DNA of 64,000 nucleotides, taken from Symbiodinium kawagutii (lineage: Eukaryota; Sar; Dinophyceae; Suessiales; Symbiodiniaceae). Below are positions 1 through 10,890 of the stretch, one piece after another. Within the stretch, counting starts at the first letter, position 1; each line of letters opens with the position of its first letter. Below the pieces are notes generated by a model. That model saw only the letters and a list, made by a program, of their open reading frames with translations. It was not told the DNA's origin and did not search any database. The stretch covers positions 207,482 through 271,481 of the forward strand of contig VSDK01001298.1 in the NCBI GenBank assembly GCA_009767595.1, in the 5' to 3' direction. Position numbers and translations under genes: made by a program.

Positions 1-700
1 CTACTACGCTACGTTGCCCGCAATCCGTTAGTCGGATAAGGCTTTCACGGTAGTCTAATCCGAGAACGGATAGGAGCACAAGCTCCGCTACCACTTGAAG
101 GGGGTATTTCCACTTAGGGAAACCCTGAAAGACTTACTGGATCGTGAACTGCGCACAAGCTGCAAGTTCTTTTTACTGCGCTAGGCTGCCAGCTGCTAAG
201 TCTTGAGCCATGCACGCATGTGGTGCATGATGAACATGTTGTGAGTCAACTGAGAACAACTACAAGTGACATTGCGTAGGTACATGAGGAACATGGTACA
301 AAAGTTATTACAGGGGGGGGCTTAAGGGGGGACTTAAGGGGGGGCTTAAGGGGGGGCTTAAGCCCCCCTTCGCCGAAGGGGTTCGGACCCGTCCTCACCA
401 TGGGACCGCCCGCGCAGGAATACATCGGTAAGCAAATCTGCTTGGTGACGAACAACCAAGCATCAGCCTACCTGGTATTGCTAAATTCAAAAGAATCTAA
501 TGCGTCACAACATTACCTACATTTTTTTTTATTTATCACAAAAGCAAATGAATTTCATTGAAACTCTGTTCATAGCACTTTGAGAACCAAATTTTCACGT
601 TTATCCACACAAACACCAAATCTTTTTCCGCGGGTGGCCGCATTGCCAAAACAGACAGTAATCTGATCAAACATCTAAGAAGCAGTGCAACAATCAAAAA
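1..700. other. Non-coding stretch with a G-rich repeat
   Basis: No exon-like block with splice borders was recognised here. The only clear structure is at 313-375, where runs of six to eight G are separated by CTTAAG, ending in a short palindrome of G-run, CTTAAG and C-run. The open frame on the minus strand across it is proline/leucine repeat translation and is not considered a gene. Confidence 0.5.
313..375. repeat. G-run / CTTAAG short tandem repeat
   Basis: Four G-runs of about 6-8 bases are each followed by CTTAAG or ACTTAAG, with a unit of roughly 13-15 bases. The last unit is followed by the complementary C-run, so the end is palindromic. The G-runs could form a quadruplex; that is inference from composition only. 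Confidence 0.7.
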
Positions 701-1269
701 CTATATCATGGCAACTTCTCAAAAAAAGACATTCTCGGAACAGCCAAAAGCTTCCGGTCGCGCATAAGTAGAATCATCCTAAGCGAACCACGGACTCCAA
801 GCAGGTGTGTTCTCTCAGCCACACAGCTGTTTACTGGAAAAGACTTGGCAAGACTTTTTTTTCCGACAAAACCTCTTGCTGCAACATGGTCATCATGATA
901 TCTAACAACTTCAAAAGAATCAGCTATCAATCCAAGAGTGTACTGACGACCTTGCAGTGAGACTGAAGAAAACTGATTAGAAGTGACAAGCCTGGAGGGA
1001 TAGCAAAATCTAACAGCGTCACAAGGTCATAAAAAAAATAACGGCGTTTCATTGAGCGTAAAAAACAGCAGCAGATTCAAAGAGCAATTCTAATACGTCC
1101 TTTGACCCCTTTTTGCAATGCGTCCTTCACCCACTTTGCGTGGTATCTGGCATGTGAAGAAAAAAGGGGCGAGGCAGAAGGTGGAAGTGCAGAAAGCGAG
1201 TTGAAAGCAAAAGAGGGGGGTAAAAGACAGAAGGCGGGTCATAGGGCCAAGAAGAGAAAGAGTCAAGTA

Positions 1270-3130
1270 AAAACATCAATTATTGTTCGAAAAAAAAATT
1301 GTTTATTTTTCTTTATGTATTGGTTTGAATGCTTATTTTTCAATTGTTTATTTATTACTTAATTTTTTTGATTTAATTTTTTTTATTCATTTTTTTATTT
1401 ATCAATTTATTTATTTGTTGATTGATTGATTAATTGATTGATTTATTGATTTATTTATTTATTTAAGATTTTTTATTTACATTTTTTTCATTATTCATTC
1501 ATTTTGTATTTACGGATTTTTTCCATCATTTTCATTTATTTTTTTTGAATTATTGTTTTTTATTTATTCATTCATTTTTTTCATTCTTGATTCGTTTATT
1601 TTGTTTTTTCATTTATTGAATTGAAAAACAATGGTTTTTTTTTCATATGTATTGAATCATTTTCCGATTTTATTCAATTTTTATATAATATGAACATATA
1701 TACAAATAAATGTGCTACCACCCCCCAAGGCCCACTTTTTTTGGTGGTTTTAACAAAATTTGCAAACTTTGCATATTTAATTAGTTTTGCAGTATTTTAT
1801 TTTGCCTTATTTGATTGTGACCAATTTCAATTTATTGTTCAATGACACCCATGACTTGACTTACCTTAAAATATTTCAGTTGATGTTGACCTTTTATGGG
1901 GTCTATTCATTCATAAGTGCATATTTGCACATTATATAGATTTGTTTTATTCTATGATGCCATTTTTGTGTCTTCATTGAGTGTGCCCTATTTAATAAGT
2001 TTGAATTTGGCTTGTTCCTATTTAATTTTCTTTTATTTAATTGTTGTCTATTTAAGCATGGTCTATTCAAATTTGCTGCCCTATGTTTTTTTTTGTCATG
2101 CCTTATTACATTATAGTCTACTTGTGCCTTGCTTGATTGTTTCTAAATATTCATAATTTGATTTGGAATGACTTATTTTTAATCATGTTTCATCTAATTT
2201 TGCCATATATATACCCACTTGTAAAAATAGGAACCTTTGAAATCATGGCTCGACGGTGCCATATTAGAAAACAATGGAATGCACATATTTCATTTGAATA
2301 GATTCTGATATATATTTGGCTTGTTTAAGAATATCTTATTTCATCATAGTCTTTATGGGGGTTATTTGGTGATTTCCGATTTATGCTTTGTGTTTTGAGT
2401 GTGTGTTATTTAATTGCGCCCTGTTCAATAGATTAAGAGAGGCCTATTTAATCATAGTCTACTTAATGTTGCTCTATTTAATTGTGTTCTGTTAATTATG
2501 GCTTCTGTAAAGATGCTGTCCTACATGTGGCCGAGCTAGTAATGCCTTATAGCATGATAGCCTGACTGTAGTCTAGTTGTTAGTTTCCCATGTAATTATG
2601 CCTTATGGCTTGTTTTTGGTCTTGCTTTGTGCAATTTTACCTTACATGTACTTTATTCAAAATATTTAAAGCCTATTTAGTTATGGCTTCACGGTGCCAT
2701 ATTAGGGCAAAATTGAATATATGATCATTGAATATCCCACAAATAAGGGATTTCTAAATACGATGAAAATAAGGCAAAAAAAGCTTCTATTTACCAGGGC
2801 AAATATTAGAGTCAAAAACAATGATTCAATACAAGCTTGAATACGGTAAAATCAAATAGCGACAACAACAACAAGGGGAAAATAAAGAAGAGCACATATG
2901 AGCCGTAACTAAATAAGATATTATAAAATAAGCCAAAACATTGGGCAAAATTGAATACAATATGTTTGATTATAAGCAAGCAAGGCATAACTCAATAGAG
3001 CATGACTGAATGAGACATGCTTGAATCTGGAATAGAAATAGTCGTATAGGGTAAATTCAAATAGATGGTGTATTTGCTAGTGCTTTATTAATTCATGCCC
3101 TACCTTTTTTGTTTAATTATGCCTAAATTA
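1270..3130. other. AT-rich low-complexity block
   Basis: About 1.9 kb of strongly AT-rich DNA contrasts with the flanks. The left part is made of TTTATT/TTGATT runs; the right part carries degenerate repeats around a CCTATTTAATTATGG-like unit. Only phenylalanine/leucine/tyrosine-rich ORFs shorter than 90 codons occur, with no splice-bordered exon. Probably spacer or the interior of a long intron. Confidence 0.6.
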
Positions 3131-3218
3131 TTTACACGCACCGGGAAAAACATTTAGGTTTTAGGGGTATCCAAGGTTTTATGCACTTGGTATTTAGAAC
3201 ATTTTAAAAGATCCAATG

Positions 3219-3339
3219 TCTTAAGAGGTCTTAAGATTTCCTTGGAACCAAGAACCAAAAACCAAGATTGTGCAGAATTGTTTTGGGGAATCTTGGTTCT
3301 TGTTTCTTGGTTCCAAGGAGGTCTTAAGACCTCTTAAGA
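3219..3339. repeat. Long imperfect hairpin (about 50-bp arms)
   Basis: The left arm (about 3219-3269) and right arm (about 3289-3339) are inverted copies with only a few mismatches, separated by about 19 bases. Each arm carries CCTTGGAACCAAGAA and a double CTTAAGA motif at its outer end. No coding potential. It could be a non-autonomous foldback element or a structured transcript; no target-site duplication was obvious. Confidence 0.8.
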
Positions 3340-3375
3340 CCCCGTTCAGAATGCAAATGCGCTAAGTACAAGAGA

Positions 3376-3407
3376 GTCCTAAACCCTAAACCTTAAACCC
3401 TAAACCA
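3376..3407 (-). repeat. Short CCCTAAA telomere-type tract
   Basis: Four consecutive units of CCTAAA/CCCTAAA (one as CCTTAAA) sit just right of the long hairpin. This is the complement of the TTTAGGG telomere repeat known from plants and reported for dinoflagellates. The longer tract at 15111-15208 has the opposite orientation. Confidence 0.7.
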
Positions 3408-3837
3408 CCACTTTGTTTGTCTGCGTGTGTTCGCATGTATTACATACACACACATACATACATAACATATATGGCGCCCCCAAAAAAATCAGCAAAAAAT
3501 GCAACCTCAAAATATGCAGAATTTGCTACAAATAGCAGCAAAAAATGTAAAAAGGTGGGTCTTGGGGGGGGTACCATAAATATTTACATATATATATATA
3601 TTTTTATGTAAATATATATTTTTTTTAGATTTTATTTATTTCTGTATATATCAATCTGTTTCTATAAGTATGATTTTATTTCTATCTATATGTAATGTGT
3701 ATATATCAGTGTCTGATAGAAAGCATTGGAATTGAATTTGTTGTTTATAAAGCGCACCTTGTCGGGCGCAATTTCGAATCTAAACCAGACCTGTTAGAAT
3801 CAACCATAATTTGCCGACTCTATAGCCACGTCTCCTC

Positions 3838-4500
3838 CTTACCAATCCTCTTATCCATCCTCTTTTCCATCCTTTTGTCCATCCTCTTGAACATCCCCTC
3901 TTCCATGCTCTTATCAATCCTCTTATCCATCCTCTTTTCCATCCTCTTTTCCATCCTCTTATCCATCCTCTCTTCCATCTTGTTATCCAACCTCTTTTCC
4001 ATCTTCTTATCCATCCTCTCTTCCAAACCCTTTTCCATCTTCTCTTCCATGCCGCTATCCAACCTCTCTTCCATCCTTTTTTCCTTCCTCTTCCATCCCC
4101 GCCTATCCCCTTCCATCTTCTTCCGTCCCCTTCCATCCTTCTACATCCTCTTCCATGCTTTTCAATCCGTCTATCCTTGCCCATGTTCTTCCATCCTCTT
4201 TAATTTTCCTCCGTCCTTTTTCATTTTCTTCCATCCTCCTCTTTCCTCCTCCACCCGTCCATCTTCGTCCATCCATCCTGGTCCATCCTTGTCTATCTTC
4301 TGTCATCCTCTTCTATCCTCCTCCGTCCTCCCTATCCTCGTCCATCCTCGTCCATCACTTCCATCTGCCATCCTCTTCCATCCTCTTCCATGCTTTTCCA
4401 TTCCCTGCCATCCTCTGCCATCGCCTTTCATCGTCTTCCATCGTCTTCCACCGTCTTCCCTCATCGTCTTCAATATTCTTCCATTCTGGTTTTCCTTCTT
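3838..4500. repeat. Pyrimidine-rich 12-bp minisatellite
   Basis: From 3838 to about 4080 the sequence is a 12-bp tandem array with consensus TCCATCCTCTTT. It then degenerates into related CCATCxTC units up to about 4500. Since 12 is a multiple of three, long frames stay open on both strands (serine/leucine-rich on plus, arginine/tryptophan/lysine-rich on minus). These are repeat translations, not genes. Confidence 0.85.
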
Positions 4501-4740
4501 CCATTCAATGGAAAATCATCCATCAAACCAAACCAACAGAAACATTTTTCTGCGGATGCGCTGCTTTGACATTGTGGGATGAAAGCATGCTGAGTTGTGA
4601 GTTTTGTACGGACAAATTTGCTTGCTGGAATTTTTCAGCGCCCGCTGTAGCGTCCTTGGCGGGTTTTTGTATAGAATAACTTCTTTCAGGCAGCAATGCA
4701 TTTTTCGCGAACCTTTGGAAAAAACTATTGTGTTCTGATT

Positions 4741-5410
<670 letters not shown>

Positions 5411-5889
5411 CGCTTCCAGACCGCCCTGGGGGCCCACGCCAGATGCTGCCATGGGTGGCGCCACATCATGCGGCAATTCTACCCGCGGTTTTGTTTTGAT
5501 ATAGTCCCATGGTTGTTGATTGCTGTCGTTTTTTGGTTTCTCTTGGGTTTTGATTTGGTTTGTTGGTCGGTGTTGGGTTTGCTTTCGTTCGCTATCATCA
5601 TTGTTTTGCTTCTGTTGCAAGCTGGTTTGATCATATTCTGTCATTTTTTGTTTGCATTCTCTTGGATCTTGTTTTGGTTTGGTTTGGTTTGTTTTTTTCC
5701 TTGTGGTTTATTGCGTGTTGCGGGGCTTTGCTCGGACTTGACGTACTTCGTTTTGTTGCTTGCTGTTTGCATTGTGTCGGTTTGATTTCATTGTTGTTTC
5801 TTTGCGTCGATTTTACGTCTTGATTGCCCATCACGTTTGATTGTATTTGCGTCGGTTTGGTGCGTTCCTTGCTTTGACTGGCTGGGGAA

Positions 5890-5971
5890 CATTGTTGTTG
5901 TTATTGTTGTTATGGCTGATGTTGTCTCGTTTTTGTTTTTGTTTTTGTGTTTGTGTTTGTTGTTGTTGTTT

Positions 5972-6003
<32 letters not shown>

Positions 6004-6020
6004 GCTGTTGTTGTTGGAGG
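5890..6020. repeat. (TTG)n microsatellite
   Basis: An interrupted GTT/TTG trinucleotide array lies here, purest at 5965-6018. Frames through it read as poly-Leu, poly-Cys, poly-Val or poly-Gln. No splice-bordered exon is visible. Confidence 0.85.
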
Positions 6021-6144
6021 GGTTGTTGCTGGTGGTGGTGGTGGTGTGATGTTGGCGTTGGTCGTGCCACCGAGGTCCAAGGTGCTTTCATCTAAGAGTT
6101 CCGGTCTTTGTCTGGATGGCTGTGGGTGAAGAGTTGGGATCAGC

Positions 6145-6188
6145 GGTGGGTGGCGGCCATGCCTCAGGTGGGTGGCGGCCATGCCTCA
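6145..6188. repeat. 22-bp tandem duplication
   Basis: Two perfect adjacent copies of a 22-bp unit beginning GGTGGGTGGCGGCCATG lie at 6145-6166 and 6167-6188. This looks like a simple local duplication in non-coding sequence. Confidence 0.8.
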
Positions 6189-6230
6189 CGTGGATGGCTG
6201 TGGGTACCTTCGGGGGTACCTACGCAAATG

Positions 6231-6341
6231 ACGGTTTCTCAAAACAAGGGTGTCCCTTCCAATATTACCCATTATGTACCCATGCAAGTGCTAATAAACC
6301 ATTCATTTATTTTTTGGGTTTCCCTAATTTCAGAAACCTCC
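6231..6341. mobile_element. Family-1 inverted-repeat element (MITE-like)
   Basis: The copy starts with GGTTTCTCAAAACAAGGG and ends with TTTCCCTAATTTCAGAAACC, inverted relatives of each other, with the shared internal AATAAACCATTC. The same ends and interior recur at 34941-35047, 40091-40199, 48731-48831 and 61959-62076. No coding capacity. A non-autonomous DNA transposon is the likely explanation. Confidence 0.6.
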
Positions 6342-6429
6342 ATAAATTCGGATTGTCCAACGATCTTTGCTGTCACTGCATTTCCCAGAACCAGCTGGTT
6401 CAAAAACAAACGGTTGATGACCAGGTTAA

Positions 6430-6590
6430 ATGTTACAAATTCAAGGTCAATGATGATGGTTGATGATGATTGATGATGGTTGATGGTGGTTGATGATGGT
6501 GGGTGATGGTGGATGATGGTTGATGATAGTGGATGATGGTGGATGATGGTGGATGATGGTGGATGATGGTTGATTATTGCTGATTTTCGT
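6430..6590. repeat. GATGATGGTTG tandem array
   Basis: A degenerate array of about 10-bp units of the type GGTTGATGAT or GGTGGATGAT. The minus frame reads as a histidine/serine/threonine repeat and is not considered coding. Confidence 0.8.
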
Positions 6591-6699
6591 GCCGTTTTGA
6601 CGATGGCTACCAATGATGTAATACAGGTTGCCCCAACAGCAATAGTTTGCTACGGGGTCTGTAGCCCAGATGAATTGCGGCGATCCGGTGCAGCTTCAA

Positions 6700-7160
6700 A
6701 AACAGGTTCTAGACAAGGTTCCGGAGGGTTCCGTTGCAGATAGTTGATGAGGTTCTGGAGGGTTCCGACGCACATGCCTGGTGATGTTCCGGAGGGTTCC
6801 CACATGCCTGGCGGCGTTCCGGAATGCTCCGGCGCAGAAACTAGGTGAGGTTCCGAAAATTTCCGGTGCAGATAGCTGATCAGATTCTGGAAGGCTGCGG
6901 CGCAGATACCTGGTGAGGTTCCGCAAAAATCCGGCGTTATTAAAGTTCCAAAGGGCTCCGGTGCAGATAGCTGATGAGGTTCCAAAAAGTTCCGGCGCAG
7001 ATACCTCGACCGCAAGGTTCCGGAGCGTGCCGGTGCAGATACCTTGTGAAATTTTGAAAGGTTTGGCGCAGATAGCCGACCGGTGCAGAAAACTGATGAG
7101 GTTTAGGAGGGTTCTAGTGCAGATACTTGGTAAGGTTCGACTGGTTCCTGCGCGATGACT
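6700..7160. repeat. 34-bp degenerate minisatellite
   Basis: Roughly a dozen diverged copies of a 34-bp unit: GGTTCCGGAGGGTTCCGG followed by TGCAGATAGCTGATGA. Several units are shortened or carry substitutions. Both strands stay open for 80-120 codons because of the repeat; the minus translation (repeated PEPFGTL-like blocks) is an artefact. Confidence 0.8.
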
Positions 7161-7399
7161 TTTTTGACTTTGCGGCGGTTACCACTTTCACCCGACGGCA
7201 AAAGATTGTTTGCGATGGTGTCTTCAGCCCAGATTGGCTATCTGCACGTCAGGTTCTGGAAGGTTCTAGCAGGTTCTGTCTGCTTCAGCATCCATGTCGG
7301 GTTCGGCCCGGTGCAACTAACATCCACGTCCGATTGTGTGGAAGACCGCTTCTTTTTCCGCGGGATGGGTATCCTCAACTGACCTCAAAAGTATGGTCT

Positions 7400-10300
7400 T
7401 AGCAGGTCAGGTCTCAACGATCAATAAATCGGAAAGGAGGTACATGGGTTTCATGCAGGCTCCCCGCACAAACCGTCGTGCTGCTGGGGATAGCACTTGA
7501 GTTTATTTTTGTTTCGTGGTTTGCGTTTCTGAGGGTTATTGTGTTTGTTTTTTGATGATGTTGTGCCAATTTTGACATTGCGTCATTTGAGCGCCGCGCA
7601 AGACAAATGGTCAGCCTGCATGACCATTGGCAAATGGGACCTTGAGTCTCATGAACGCTTGGTTCTAATGTACCATACTGGGTTCTGGAAACTAGTTGTG
7701 GTGATCTACATTGTTTTAAACTTCCATGACCATTGTATTGTAAAGCGCACCAATGGCAATGGTTGCGCATCAAACCCACGGTACTTTGTTTCATTTTTAT
7801 GTTTGGAACACCGTTTGTGTTTGGCCAAACGTCCGCTAGTTTGAATTTGTTGTGGTTTCATGGTCACACTGACTGTAATTTTTTTGGCATATCGTTTCTG
7901 CCAAAGAAAACTAAAAACACAATTTTTTATCGGCATTTTCCTACACTGGTTGACTGGAACCTACGCAACAGGACTGATTGGAACCAGACATGCGGGTTGA
8001 TGCTGACTGTTGCATTCGGCTCAAAGGTCCTTTGCGATAGATTGATGAAACCTTCAACATGCAACCGGCATGTTCCTAGATCAATGCAAATATTATAGGT
8101 GATTATGGTGATTATAGCTATGTTTTTTTTGATTGATTTACGTTGATTTGATTGATACTGAAGCACTTCGGCTGAATGCAAAACCACGCAAAACAAATCG
8201 AAACAACTTCATTGACACAACAACACATAGTATACACAGTAACAAAACAGTTGAAGACAACAAATTTATCCATCCTCCACCTGCTGCGCGATGTTGGCTG
8301 AGGCTTCAGTGGCGGTTGTTCAAGCAAACCAGCAGTACATATGATGAATTGGCATCCAAATTTTGGATGGAATCCCATCAAAAGAAATCTATGTGACAAC
8401 GATTGGTCCCTGACTGTTTTCAATTGTAATTCCACAATGGGGGATAGCCAATTTGTACCCAGACATCTCACCAAACCTGCGTGTACATCTACACGTTCTT
8501 CTTGTCAATTTCAATAAGAACTATTATCATGATTTTTGTTTCGTCAAACACGTACAATCCCAAATGCAATAAAGAAATTGTGAGTGGTTTGACACACCCA
8601 TGGTTCGAACTTGTTGACAGCAGGCAAACGTACAGGAACTTCGTGTTTTAGTCAATAAACTGTTACAAAGCATTGTCAAGTGCTATGAACCATTGCAAAC
8701 CATCAATCACGGCTACCGTTTGCGGGTGTTCTTTCTTGCATGAGGCGATTTCACATCCAGTACAGGTCGGTTTGGAGTCGTGGGAACCCAGATTTCGGGG
8801 CTGACTTGTGTTACAGAGTAGTGTGCAGCCACATTGAACTGCCTGAACTTTGTGGAATTAGTTCTGAGTCCCTTATGAACGATTTCAATCAATTTCATGG
8901 ATTGACACTATCACAATAAGAATAGATGGTGAGATGCTGGCAACATGTTACACCTAGGTGATCGTTGATCATGTTATGAAGGGGGTATGCAGATTCAGAT
9001 GGCAAATGCTCGAGGCTAGAACGATTGTCGCTTGTCACCCAAATCCTTCACCGACAGCTTCTGTAAGACATTGGGAAAGAATGACTTTCTTCATGAGACC
9101 TCAACGATGCGTAACGCAGCGTGGACATTTTACATTGTGACAGACTTCGGCGCAGTTTGACCAACACATAATGGGATTTGGAGCCCTTGCGTTATGGAGG
9201 TTTCGAAGAAGGGGATGGGTTGCTTGTTCGTCTTTGGTCACCTATCCTATCCATCGCTGGGTCTACCCAAGGTGGGGGTGGTCAAGGCCATGCATCAACA
9301 GTGGATGCTTTCGCATCTCATGAATTTGAGACTTGTGGTTCTGGAATCCCTTTCACATCTTTCACTGACTATGTAACAGAACAGTGCAAACATATGTATG
9401 TGTATATAGTGTTTGTATATATATATATATACATAAATATATATATATATGTCATAAGTCCAGGCGAATCCCACAGAAGCACAGTCCGTCGGCCGTTGGT
9501 GAACATGGCCTCAAGCAGTCGTTGTTGGCAGTGTTTGCTCCAGCTGGTGGTTGTACTTGTTGATTGTTTCTGATGTTCAGAGGTCGCTATTGCTTCTTGT
9601 TGATTGTTGAATCGTGTAGATTATCGATAACTATTGGTGTTTCGCGCTGAATAGGTGGATTCTTGGTGAAATTAAGTGACAAATGAATCGAATCATACTG
9701 GTGTCACCAATACTAGTTGTGTAGTAGTTTCACCCATGAATCAGACTAGTATACCATCATCAATTATCTGACTATGTTAGCCATGTTACATTATTCAGTT
9801 TCAGCGTAAGAGTTTCACCAATCATCGATGATCTAAGAGACTCACAGGAGGACAAATGGTGGTCGCCCCGAGGTCGCAGCGCAAGGTGCGGCAGCGCAAT
9901 GTGGTGGGCTCCGATGGTGGGTCAGCCATTGAACCACTATAATGTCACTATAATCCACTATTATACATTGAATTTCATGAGGTTTTGAACCATCCACTAT
10001 TATACATTGACTAAACTCATGAGGTTTTCTGTTTCGGTGGCTTTGAATAGGTTAAAGGTTCATGATAAGGTCACTAAAAATGTTCCACTGGGTTTTCTGT
10101 TTCAGTGAAATGAAGAGCAATCCCACACAGGGAAACCTGCCCAGCTCTAACATGGTGAGAAGCCACGACCAAGTCATTACCAGAATTGGCTGGGGCAGTG
10201 TGAGCATCAGCATCCAATGAGATTTGTAGCCAACATGGTCATAGACACAGAGGCAACCGTCAAAGAATGATATGTCTCCAAGCTCTCAGATCGACCGTTG

Positions 10301-10460
10301 CTACGTTAGAATCAGTCCTGCATCGTTGATCCGCTTCCAGCTAGAAAAAAAACACCTCTTATCGAACGGCCAATATTGGAAGTCCAGGCATCAAGAATCC
10401 TGAGTAGTGAAGCATCAATTTCAGAAAGATTCGGCCGTCAAGAGTGTGAGTGATGTCTTA
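7400..10460. other. Stretch without convincing genes
   Basis: Several ORFs of 60-130 codons occur on both strands, but none has dinoflagellate-style exon borders plus coding-like composition that I could extend to a second exon. 9411-9451 is TA-rich (TATATA runs). Probably spacer or long-intron sequence. Confidence 0.4.
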
Positions 10461-10461
10461 G

Positions 10462-10574
10462 TCAGATTTCCTTGGACAACGTTTTCCGTTGGTACCATTG
10501 CCTGCGTGGCTGCTGCGTCAGTCACTTTAGAGGCTGGCCTAGCCGTTTGGTTTCAAACGAGCAAGCGCAAATAG
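10462..10574 (+). CDS. Possible last exon, unidentified
   Basis: A + strand frame opens after an AG acceptor and ends at TAG (10572-10574). It encodes a short hydrophobic stretch (SVGTIACVAAASVTLEAGL) followed by a basic tail. The hydrophobic part could be one membrane segment. There is no second exon I can join to it and no family resemblance, so it may be chance. Confidence 0.2.
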
Positions 10575-10890
10575 CAGTGACCAGGAATTTCTTGGTCAAT
10601 TCTAACTGGTGTATATATGACCTACTGTAGTGGATCGCGGATCATAATAGTTAATGGGACCAGGTGGGAGTCACTGAACGGGCTGGCAAAAGAATGAAGT
10701 GTTGGTGAACATCCCATCGTAAAGATCCAGAATGATACAATAGATCCCAGAATGATTAACGTTTAGATGCAGTGATCATTTTGTGGACCCCCATTCTGTT
10801 CGTGAAGATTTAACCACCAGGGTGCTGTTGGGTACACCGCAGGGTGCCGCCTAGGACTGGGGAGCGAGATGTGTTTCATGGTCATTGCAG

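Noticed and set aside
6650..7015. Minus-strand proline/leucine repeat protein
   Set aside because: It is the 34-bp minisatellite read through; period 34 forces the frame to cycle, and the repeat explains the open frame.
7155..7382. LSPDGKRLF segment resembling a WD40 repeat
   Set aside because: A single short match without exon borders or further repeats; likely chance next to the minisatellite.
8605..8625. GGTTCGAAC resembling a tRNA T-loop
   Set aside because: Lacks the following CC and no cloverleaf could be drawn around it.
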